A stretch of 10,332 bases of DNA, from assembly GCA_023627715.1 (NCBI GenBank), contig JAMAHW010000257.1, positions 1-10,332 on the forward strand. Direction: 5' to 3'. This stretch comes from Periconia sp. R9002. Its lineage: Eukaryota; Ascomycota; Dothideomycetes; Pleosporales; Periconiaceae. Below, piece by piece: positions 1 through 6,599 of the stretch (position 1 is its first letter; each line of letters starts with the position of its first letter). The notes below the pieces were generated by a model. The model saw nothing but the letters and a program-made list of their open reading frames with translations. It had not been told where the DNA came from and did no database searches. The translations under genes were made by a program, and so were the position numbers.

Positions 1-297
1 TGCAGATACACAGCATAAGGTCTCGGCAGTAAGAAGTTGGAATCGCGACACTACGCCTCACGTTGGCAATCCAGTCCCTAGTATCGCGCTCTATCACTTC
101 TGCGCTTTCGAGCTCGTAGTAATCGACAAGAACTGCGATTTTTGCGAGCATCTCCAAACTTGCAATAGCTGGAACTTGGCGTGTTCGGACGTGGAAAACG
201 TTTAAAAGGATAATCAGAGCTTCTTCGTCCCAGCCGCTAGCTTAAATATGGTATCGTCCGTCTGATGGATCTTTCGAGGCGGGCTCGGCTGGTTCGA
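1..297 (-). pseudogene. Fungal BTB-family protein fragment (runs off left edge)
   Basis: Reading leftward from about 235, an open frame to the window edge contains GWDEEALIILLNV, SLEMLAKIAVLVDYYE and PTSYCRDLML. This pattern (GWDEEAL...LLNIIHG.TR.VP, then LEMLAKIAVLVDYYEC, then TTYCRDLILW) is characteristic of a large ascomycete family of BTB/POZ-like proteins of unknown function. The part seen would be the later half of the BTB fold plus the following helices. In that frame a TAA lies just upstream of the GWDEE segment, while a neighbouring frame reads TDDTIFKLAAG up to it, so a one-base frameshift near 235-240 is likely. The 5' part of the gene is missing and a copy of repeat A begins about 30 bases further on, suggesting truncation by an insertion or rearrangement. 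The 3' end is outside the window. Family call fairly firm; pseudogene status inferred. Confidence 0.7.
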
Positions 298-327
298 CGC
301 TTAGGTTTTGTGCCCCATTGCGGACAA

Positions 328-692
328 CAAATATGGCTATAATTCTGGAAGAATTATTTTAGGCAGCAAATTCTGATCATCTGTAAGCCATTCCTTACTA
401 AAATTACGCTGGTATTGTCGCCTCCAAGCCCTATTTTGTATGGCAAGTTCTTTCGTGTGGTAACAGACTTCCTTCCTTACAGCGCCAACGTTGAACTTTA
501 TTGCTTCAAAGCTCATAGAATAGCCTGCCCCGAGCCTTTGAACTCCCTCCAATACTAGAAAGTCGTTATCAGCCCCATGTACGCTGCTAGATACCACTTT
601 TTGTAGGGCTGCTATATCGATTAGTCCGTACTAATCCTAGCTAATGCGCAATACACCTGTGGGTACTTTACTATAGAATACGTGGCTGCGGG
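328..692 (-). pseudogene. Repeat A, copy 1: decayed coding repeat
   Basis: Aligns by eye, with gaps, to the segment at 3930-4432 on the same strand and to 6600-6897 on the opposite strand. The central part (337-597) is still open and reads VHGADNDF, NVGAVRKEVCYHTKE, RRQYQRNFSKEWLTDD and LLPKIILPEL. Copy 2 has matching HKAEDDL, GVGAVGWAVCYATIE, RRQCKRNF and LQQIIVTEL, so the repeat was once protein-coding. Further 5' the frame is closed by two TAG codons at 637-639 and 631-633, where copy 2 has CAG and CGG. Both differences can be produced by transitions. The full-length protein is not recognised from this copy; linkage in copy 2 suggests it is the internal part of a DUF3435/FluG-like protein. 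It lies about 30 bases from the truncated BTB fragment at the left edge. Confidence 0.6.
619..636. repeat. Perfect 7-bp palindrome inside repeat A copy 1
   Basis: GATTAGT, a 4-base spacer, then ACTAATC. It occupies the same place in repeat A copy 1 as the larger hairpin at 4226-4258 does in copy 2. The two differ by paired CG-to-TA changes in both arms, so pairing is kept. Confidence 0.6.
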
Positions 693-1266
693 GATTACAT
701 AGTCGCTCGTATTATCATTAATTTCGCCTTAGGAGTGGGAGCGGTGATAAGATTTAGCCCGGTGCTTGTTTACCTAGTCAGGGGCGCTTCTTAGTAGAAA
801 TACAGTCTAACGCACATAGCGAGACCCGTGTTGTAACGTAGGAAGCATACCAACACCATGTCCTGACCTCCAATACGTACCACTACTCCCACCGCTAACG
901 AATCAAGCGACCTGATCAAACCATGGTTGTAGCCAAGGATGGCAAGACCCCACACGATCCACGAGCTACATACAGCACTCTTCCATCAGTTGTTTCTACA
1001 ATCTATCGCCTCCGGCACAAAGGTCAGGGCCGATGCGGGTCGGCCATCCTTCTGCTAGCGGTGGCAACTCGAAGTATCATATGCACTGAGCCTTAGCTTA
1101 CAAATTCAGCTAAAATGCTGCTTCAAGATATTTGCTTTCATTGATTGAGTTCAGCATAGCTACCTTACATATCGAGTAGCAGCGGCACCAAGAGAGCAGC
1201 CATGTACAAATCGTTGTCGCGCCACAATGACAATGGGTAGAGAGTTGAGCTGGGTCAGCGTATAAC
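693..1266. other. Unassigned spacer
   Basis: No recognisable gene. A 56-codon open stretch on the plus strand starts at an ATG at 923 (context aaaccATGG) and ends near 1093; its translation (MVVAKDGKTPHDPRA...) resembles nothing I know and is probably chance. The minus strand here is the 3' flank of the ankyrin-encoding pseudogene, whose last reading frame stops at 1267. No clear polyadenylation signal, tRNA or tandem repeat was seen. Confidence 0.5.
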
Positions 1267-2151
1267 TTATAAACGAACGTCAGAGTGCGACCGCAGGAGC
1301 TGGACCACTGCCTCGTGTCTATTCTGTGCCGCCAGCGAGAGCGGCGTCCATCCATTCTTGTCCTTCAAGTTTACGCTGACCTTGCCCGTATCGAGCAACG
1401 CTTTGGCCATTGCCGCTCGTCCATTTTGTGCTGCCCAGTGTAGAGGTGTCCGTTCATGGTTATCTTTTAAGACAATATTGGCCTTGCCTACCTCAAGCAG
1501 CAGTCTGATGACTACTGGCACTATATCCTGGTCCATCCTTGCTAGAAGCAATCGTTCCTTGTTCTGTTGTTCGAGCAGCATGAGTTGCATTTGATAATCT
1601 GCGAGGGCATCATTTTGATCAACGTTGGGTTGCGGTATACGCGCAATTTCTTGTGTAAGCGGTTGTCGCGCGACCCAAGATAGTGGTGTCCGTCCGCCCT
1701 GATCCTTCAAGTCGACGTCTACCTCGCTTGCGCCTAACAGTATCTCAACAACCGCCTCATGTCTGTTCGCTGCTGCCCAAGATAGCGGTGTCCGTCCGCC
1801 CTGGTCTTTCGAGTTGACGTCTACCTCGCTCGTGCCTAGCAGCATCATGACTACCGCTCCATGTTCATTCTGTGCCGCCAGGGACAGCGGTGTCTTTCCA
1901 TTTGGGTCTTTCGAGTTCAGATCGATATCTTCGCTCTTGAGCATCCATGAAACTATGTTCTTGTATCCAAACTCCACTGAATACGAAAATACAGTCCTAC
2001 GTTTCGAGAATGTAAAGTCGCGTCCAATCTTAGTTTGGTTACATTCTTCATAGTAAGTATGGGTGGTAACTTTCCATCCTTGGTCTTCACCAGGCTGCGT
2101 TGTTAGCCCTTTCAGCAGTGTCTTTGCAGCCTCTTTGCTCCCAGTCGCCAT
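1267..2151 (-). pseudogene. NLR C-terminal ankyrin-repeat segment
   Basis: A 294-codon open stretch. About 80 residues of linker are followed by ankyrin repeats with the KTPLSLAAQN/RTPLSWAAANRHEAVV signature: near residues 84-117, 118-151, a split repeat at 152-172 plus 222-233, 234-267, and a cut-short last one from 268. Repeats 1 and 2 and the start of 3 are close to identical in DNA (about 102-base units), showing recent tandem duplication. The third repeat is interrupted by about 50 residues containing DYQMQLMLLEQQNKERLLLA, a module I recall as common near the ends of fungal NLR and other proteins. The frame ends LLRSHSDVRL at 1267, probably short of the natural end. It could be translated alone from the ATG at 2151, but its in-frame continuity with the upstream segment argues that it is the tail of the broken gene. 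Confidence 0.8.
1489..1635 (-). repeat. Q-rich 'YQMQLMLLEQQNK' module inserted in an ankyrin repeat
   Basis: Residues about 173-221 of the ankyrin segment replace the turn between the two helices of one ankyrin repeat (SWVAR...PVVIRLLLEVG). The sequence ALADYQMQLMLLEQQNKERL is predicted helical and glutamine/leucine-rich. Reading frame is kept on both sides. No intron borders are evident. Confidence 0.6.
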
Positions 2152-2160
2152 GGCAGCGAA

Positions 2161-3074
2161 TCAGGAACACCCATAACGCTCGTCTACAAATTCCAGGCCA
2201 GGGATAGGGCGCGGATATATCCCAATAAGATCTGGCATGTTGCGTTCCCCTAGTATATATAGAAGACTCGCCCCTTCCCTGTGTCTGCGTACTTCACGTT
2301 TTTCCAACAGGTTATCAAGTCGAACCCATTGAGGGAGAGGGAAGTTTTCAAGAAAGTATCCTTGAGAGACACCGCTTGCTTCTGCTGCGTTTGCGTGGTA
2401 AAGTACATTGTTTGTAGCATATTCTAGAAACGGAAATGAGCCATCAGCTGTTTTCCGAAAGTCTGCGGCTTGCGGGCTCGAGGCTTTTGGAAGTCTTCTA
2501 GGGATCTCCAGCGCAGTGAAGACGTCTAACTTTATATAGTTAAGGCAGCACGGCTTCAACGGCTCGTGACTTTGGCCTTGGAAATTGCTTCTAAGCTCAG
2601 GCCAGACATGGCTGAGACCATCTTCTTTTAGAAGAAAATCGCGTACCGACTCATGAATGAATTGGACCTTCTGACGCTTAGCTGTTGTGATCTCAGCCAG
2701 TCCTTTAGATGAGTTAAGTGTAAATTTTTTAATCACATCCGGAGTAATTTCTTCGGAGTCCCATGTTGATACTGTATCTGGTTCGACTCCAGAAAGAATG
2801 GCGAAGTACAATTGCTCGGGGCTTAGCGGCTGCTTAGCGAAAAGTATCCACTGAATGCATAGCACTAGGTCTTCTCTGTATGTGAGTCGCGTGTTAACAT
2901 ATCGCGAAACAGTTCATGCAAATCGCCTGGAATCTCTTGCAGCCTCCGCCGGAGTGCGTGTAGTCGGCCGCCGTAGTGTTCCTTGTTGAGAATGCCCGTT
3001 ACAAGAACGACCCACATAAAGATGCCAGATGCCTTCGTTTGAAGCTCGTCTTGAACCTGCTGCGCAACTCTATT
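2161..3074 (-). pseudogene. NLR middle segment: post-NACHT helices and winged-helix-like domain
   Basis: From the fusion point the frame reads QTKASGIFMWVVLVTGILNK, LHALRRRLQEIPGDLHELFR and DMLTRDSH, typical of the stretch just after the NACHT NTPase in fungal NLR/STAND proteins. One base is lost (or two gained) near 2875-2872. The next frame continues REDLVLCIQWILFAKQPLSP, EQLYFAILSG, then KGLAEITTAKRQKVQFIHES and VRDFLL, the usual winged-helix (GPI-inositol-deacylase-like) region and its 'VQFIHESVRDFLL' motif. The segment ends LGERNMPDLI, VDERYGCS and a TGA at 2163-2161. That TGA is in frame with the ankyrin part downstream (FAAMATGSKEAAKTLL), so it is a nonsense mutation and not a natural end. 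STAND NLRs act in non-self recognition and programmed cell death in fungi; this copy lacks the nucleotide-binding core. Confidence 0.75.
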
Positions 3075-3415
3075 GCGGATGTTATTCCGGTCTGTCACGA
3101 TGTCGATGGAGGCGATGTCGAAGGACGGATGCGAGGCGTATAATGCGCAGGAGAGCGGCTCGAGAGGACTGTCTGGGTGTCGCGCGGCATTTTGAGCAAT
3201 GTATATGTGGCCAGTGTCCTTGTTCAATCGTAAGAGGCCGTTGGGAGGGGACCATACGTCTGGACTGACAGGGACAGCGATGGTGGGTGTAGATCTTGGT
3301 GCTTCTATCCAGTTATAGGATGCTAGGTGCTAACGTCAGTGACTGATGCTGAAGCTGAATTGTTGAGCTCTTTGAGATCTAGACGCGAGATTTCAATTAT
3401 GAAGATATTCGCCAT
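3075..3415 (-). pseudogene. Head segment: fungal SYNW/PTIAVPGSP-family (decapping-nuclease-like) N-terminus
   Basis: The reading starts MANIFIIEISRLDL...ELNNSASASVTDV, then one base is missing near 3331-3330. In the next frame it continues HLASYNWIEAPRSTPTIAVP, VWSPPNG, KDTGHIYIAQNAARHPDSPL and IDIVTDRNNIR. This is the conserved beginning of a widespread fungal family often auto-annotated 'geranylgeranyl pyrophosphate synthetase' or described as decapping-nuclease-like; I regard the GGPP synthase label as unreliable. In the family, VTDRNNIRKLL continues into the rest of the domain. Here TDRNNIR is followed directly by NRVAQQVQDELQ, which belongs to the NLR, so only about the first 110 residues are present. 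The lost base falls in what should be the codon between V and H (K or R in relatives as I remember them). Confidence 0.7.
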
Positions 3416-3610
3416 GTTTGCTGTTGACTTGTAGTTTAGTGAAGGTAGAACACGATAACAGGCCTTGAGCTTTGCGTTGCGGTTGACACCTTGCAAAAGA
3501 ATAACAAATTTTATTCGTATATCTTCCGTACAAACATATTCCCGATGGGTAGATGCAGCCCTTCTATCACCTCAATTTTACCAGAACCCCACCCTCACCC
3601 CGTGTTGCCT

Positions 3611-3910
3611 CTACGTGGCGAACGAGTATATGCGTTTTTCGATAGGTGACTTCTCGTTCCCCAAGCACATAAAGATATCGTTGGTCTCTTCTTCTTGTAT
3701 ACGGATACCTTCGCTGCTTCCAAATTCTCCAAAGCTGCAACAAGCGGGTGGATGGCATCACACCGTTCCGTCTCGTGTTTAACTTGGCCTATCGCTCTCT
3801 GAGCTCGCCGGGTTCTGCCTTGCAACAATAGCATTGATGGCAGCGCTGCGTCGATAAGCTTCTTCTTTGAGGGTAGCGGGACAAATGAGGGGTACTTTGA
3901 TTTTCAACCG
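3611..3910 (-). pseudogene. DUF3435/FluG-like C-terminal zinc-finger tail, degenerate
   Basis: Three frames must be combined. The first reads RLKIKVPLICPATLKEEAYR then RSAAINAIVARQNP. The second reads HPLVAALENLEAAKVSVY and KKKRPTI. The third reads FMCLGNEKSPIEKRIYSFAT before a TAG at 3613-3611. The order 'ICP.T..EEAYRRSAAINAIVA', then 'A..SVY..KRPTICF.CLGNE.LP..KRTYSF..PGDL.KHF.RKH' is what I remember from the C-terminus of fungal FluG/DUF3435-type proteins, which carry a Cys-Cys-His-His finger. Here one finger cysteine is lost at the frame change and the histidine half is missing. DUF3435 is the tyrosine-recombinase domain of Crypton-like elements and Starship captains, but that domain itself is not seen here. 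At least three lesions, so not functional. The upstream part appears to be repeat A copy 2. Confidence 0.5.
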
Positions 3911-3929
3911 CTGGAAAGACCACGCGCAC

Positions 3930-4432
3930 GACGAATATGACCATAGTTCTGTAACAATGATCTGCTGTAGCTAATCCTGAATGTCCATCACCGACTCTTC
4001 CCTAAAAATTACGCTTGCATTGTCGTCTCCGCACCTGGTTTGTGAAGCGCCTTCTATCGTGGCGTAACAGACTGCCCACCCTACAGCACCAACACCACGT
4101 CTTTTTCGCTCCGAATTTTCGTGAAACGACCTTGTGTTCGTCTCAAAACCTTACTCTGAGGCTTGTAAGTCATCTTCAGCCTTGTGCGCGCTATCGCGGG
4201 CAAATTCATGCAGGGCGGCAATACTGATCGGTACCTCGCGCGGAAGCGAGTACCGATCCTGGCTAGTGCAGAACGACCCCGCACATTCCACCCCATCGTT
4301 AAGTAAGGAATTTATTGTGGCGACGTGCGAGCCCGTGGCTGTGCAGCGCCGCTGCCAAGCGCTGAGGGACATGGCTGAGGCTTCCAAGGCCCTGGCGCTT
4401 GTTCGAAGTCAACGAACGCATCCGGCATCGAA
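3930..4432 (-). pseudogene. Repeat A, copy 2: longest copy
   Basis: Conserved with copies 1 and 3. Translation in mixed frames gives SAWQRRCTATG, SQDRYSLPREVPISIAALHE, FARDSAHKAEDDLQ, GRFTKIRSEKDVVLVL and RRQCKRNF, followed after a stop by LQQIIVTEL and then the zinc-finger-like tail. About 145 bases (roughly 4148-4296) are present here and in copy 1 but absent from copy 3, so copy 3 carries a deletion there. Stops and frame changes show it is not functional. Copies 2 and 3 are inverted relative to one another and enclose the pogo relic, the BTB gene and the unassigned region. They could be read as long terminal inverted repeats of one element, but the coding nature of the repeat favours two independent relic copies in opposite orientation. 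Confidence 0.65.
4226..4258. repeat. Hairpin with 13-bp arms (one bulged base)
   Basis: GATCGGTACCTCGC and GCGAGTACCGATC are complementary apart from one extra C, with a short loop between. It lies in the coding part of repeat A copy 2 (DRYSLPREVPI) and at the position of the 619-636 palindrome in copy 1. Role unknown. Confidence 0.6.
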
Positions 4433-4445
4433 ACCTCTCTCGTTC

Positions 4446-4740
4446 CTAATACATCTTTGCTACTGGAGCCACCTATGACACCGCCGTAGCGTTCACTTGC
4501 TCGACTCCACTGGCTGCTGCTGCTCTCCTCTTGAGCGCTGATGGACCCGCCTCCGCCTGTTCTCTCGCGGGAGTCTTGCGCTTACGACCTTGTTTTCCCT
4601 TCGTCGTAGCAGCTTGATCCTTCGCCTCACGCTTTGCTCGCGCCTCCTCGAGATCCTTATAGGTCATTACCTCGTAGCTTCCTCCGCTACTCGCTCCGCT
4701 TATGCCTTGACGCCGAGTTCCTACCACTCTGCAAACTTAC
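4446..4740 (-). pseudogene. Pogo/Fot-type transposase C-terminal relic
   Basis: The frame reads GSYEVMTYKDLEEARAKREA, KDQAATTKGKQGRKRKTPAR, then after an in-frame TAG at 4475-4473 VAPVAKMY and a TAG at 4448-4446. Fungal pogo-family DDE transposases commonly end with 'V(M/I)(S/T)YEDLEEARAKRAAKE...GKRGRKRKSP...PWRAPVARMY', so both the basic tail and the natural stop are recognisable. The internal TAG sits where relatives have a Trp (TGG), a single G-to-A transition. The DNA-binding and catalytic domains are absent; upstream of about 4740 the sequence has no similarity to the family. It runs divergently from the BTB gene, leaving under 30 bases between them, so that gene's upstream region is transposon debris. 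Confidence 0.75.
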
Positions 4741-4767
4741 CACCGCCAAAATTCTGGGTCGGTTAGT

Positions 4768-5822
4768 ATGGCGACAGAGAACAGCGGTCAGCCCTCGACT
4801 TCGGTCACGGAGATTGCTACAAACGGCAATATCATCTTAGCTATTGGCCCACATAAGAGAAGGATACAAGTTTGTTCATTCGTTCTTAAGAATGCCTCGG
4901 AATACTTCAGCAAAATGTTTGGACCGCACTTTAGTGAAGGCCAGGACTTGAGGGAGAATAGTCCTAAAGAGATACCAATGCCGGATGACGATGCAAACGC
5001 CTTGGAGGCTATCTGCAACATCCTCCATCTCCGTAACGATGCCGTGCCTGAAACCCTTGACCCAATCAAAGTCTTGGGAATTGCCGTCGCCGCGGATAAG
5101 TTTGACTGCATTGTTGCTGTGAAACATGCCAGCACGCTTTGGTTGAACCCAAAGGAGGTTCAGGATATTACAGAACTTGGGCATCTTATGGCTGCTGCAT
5201 ACATCCTTGATAACGCACAGGCTTTCAGTGAGATTACGCTCTCAATGATACTCCACCATAAGGGTTCCTACCTCTCTCTCGCTAAGGACTTCAGTCTGGA
5301 TGAGTTCCTCCCGTGGGAGGTTTTCTGTAAGTATTATGCAGAGTGTCCGGAGTCTATTATTAATGCTTTGCTATAGATTTCCTGGAAGAGCGAAGGAGCC
5401 GATTGCGCACGGAATTGCACGAGGTATTACTCGATGGAATAACTGACGCAGGAACGGATGATAACCACAGCTGTAGCTGTGGGTGGTCAAGTCGGCATGG
5501 TTTCGCTTATATGAAGCTGCTTCGGAAGGAAGGATTATGGCCATTGCAGACGCTTAACACTACGATATCGCAGGTCCTTGAGAAATTAGAGCAGATGAAT
5601 GATCCGACCACACCTCACGAATGGGTTCCATGCACCTATCGTTGGCATGCAGATCCCGGGTATAGAAGAATGCGCAGCAGGAGGCTAGATAATTTCAAGA
5701 AGAGCAGTGGACTTTGCATCGACTGCGTCCGGTCATGCACCACAGACAGAAAGCCGGTTTGTCGGATCAAGCACGGTGGCCACGAAGCAGATTCATTCGA
5801 TGTATCTACGTTATTCCACTGA
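4768..5822 (+). pseudogene. Fungal BTB/POZ protein, near-complete, one frameshift
   Basis: From the ATG at 4768 the first frame encodes 202 residues. NIILAIGPHKRRIQVCSFVL (residues 21-40), NASEYFSKMFGPHFSEGQ and IPMPDDDANALEAICNILH form the fungal BTB fold. DPIKVLGIAVAADKFDC and GHLMAAAYILDNAQAFSEIT are the helical region after it. The frame stops at a TAG (5374-5376) in CTATAGATTTC. Removing two bases (TA) there, or restoring one lost base, continues into DFLEERRSRLRTELHEVLLD and on through HSCSCGW, the LWPL region and KKSSGLCIDC to a TGA at 5820-5822. That is the expected C-terminal half of the family, for about 350 residues in all. Paired cysteines (CSC, C, CIDC) may bind metal. No intron fits the gap. 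BTB proteins often act as adaptors for Cullin-3 ligases, but this subfamily has no known role. A sequencing or assembly indel is possible, since the rest is well preserved. Confidence 0.8.
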
Positions 5823-6599
5823 TAGCTAACTCTATCATCCCTCGAGCACACACGCCGTGCAAGGTAAAATTCTGTCTACGGGAGTTGTTTGATGGGCTTT
5901 CCCGCTTAGACGTCTTCCGAGGCTTCTGATTGATATCTAACGATAATCCGAGTAATCGGCAAAGAATGTCGCCATTGCTAGCACAGAGGACGGCCGACCC
6001 GCACCGGCACAGACTTTGCCCAGAAGGCGATGGTATGCTGATGAGCCCGGACCCTTGCGGTCAGTTCCACCCTACTTTGTCCTACGTACCCAGCCCTCGT
6101 GGGCTTTCTACAACCCAAGCTCCCCACAGGAGGTACAGGCCAAACATGAGCGCCTCTCTGCGGCGCTCATGATTGCAGTGTTCCATGCGAGGAGCCGTTT
6201 GTTGTATACCGTGCGACAGCTGTATCACCGAAGATATGCAACGCCTTTCCACCTTTGTATATGGTTGCAACTACGGCTTTCGCCCAGTGACACTCAATCC
6301 ACTTGCCAGAGCGGGGGCTTCGATCTTGGTATTCCCTAGCTTATCATGCCCACTTCTGTGGCCCGCTGCCATACCCGCTATGGCCGACGCCTACCCAATC
6401 TATTCTAGCCATCTGGCTGCCGCTCGGTGTGTGTCTCGGTCATGGTGTGCTCGGAAGCGCGAGGTGTGATAGGGTTTGAGCCGGGTTTGTGCGCTCGGCG
6501 ACGGAATCAACGGCGGGTCTGCATGACTTCAGGACGACATGATAGATGCTGCGGAAGTTACATCTCGAGGTTGTACAACGGCTGTGTCGGAAGCTGATT
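5823..6599. other. Unassigned region inside the inverted copies of repeat A
   Basis: No gene recognised on either strand. The most protein-like stretch is on the plus strand at about 6016-6339 (107 codons), containing TQPSWAFYNPSSPQEVQAK and HERLSAALMIAVFHARSRLL. It matches no family I can name and its later part looks random. A perfect 10-bp hairpin lies at 6145-6171. The region may be further transposon or gene debris. Confidence 0.4.
6145..6171. repeat. Perfect 10-bp hairpin, 7-base loop
   Basis: CATGAGCGCC, loop TCTCTGC, GGCGCTCATG. No T-run follows it, and no CTRR tail of the kind that ends Helitrons was seen within about 15 bases. It lies in the open stretch 6016-6339. Function unknown; may be chance. 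Confidence 0.5.

Larger units (their letters stand above)
1267..3415 (-). pseudogene. Chimeric broken gene: decapping-nuclease-like head fused to NLR C-terminal half
   Basis: Read from an ATG at 3415 (context caaacATGGCG), the unit encodes the N-terminal part of a fungal family with the 'HLASYNWIEAP..TPTIAVP..P..WSPP' signature, then switches near 3077 to the region that follows the NTPase domain of fungal NLR-like proteins, then a winged-helix-type segment, then ankyrin repeats to a stop at 1267. The NLR's N-terminal effector domain and P-loop NTPase (Walker A/B) are absent and replaced by the foreign head. Three lesions stop translation: a frameshift near 3330, a frameshift near 2873 and an in-frame TGA at 2163-2161. 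With no other changes, about 700 residues would have been encoded. Whether the fusion was ever expressed cannot be told. Several short exons could be proposed, but no GT-AG intron repairs any of the three lesions. Fusion confidence is good; function is unknown. Confidence 0.75.

Noticed and set aside
1110..1355. Minus-strand open frame downstream of the ankyrin stop
   Set aside because: It overlaps the ankyrin end in another frame and has no recognisable residues beyond composition.
3029..3268. Plus-strand open frame over the fusion junction
   Set aside because: It is antisense to the well-recognised head and NLR coding sequence.
3320..3345. An intron acceptor (CACTGACGTTAG) in place of the frameshift in the chimeric head
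   Set aside because: The exon before it (ELNNSASASVTDV) continues directly into HLASYNW as expected for the family, leaving no room for an intron; a one-base loss is simpler.
6145..6190. Helitron 3' end at the 10-bp hairpin
   Set aside because: No CTRR terminus follows the hairpin at the expected short distance and no Helitron protein is seen.
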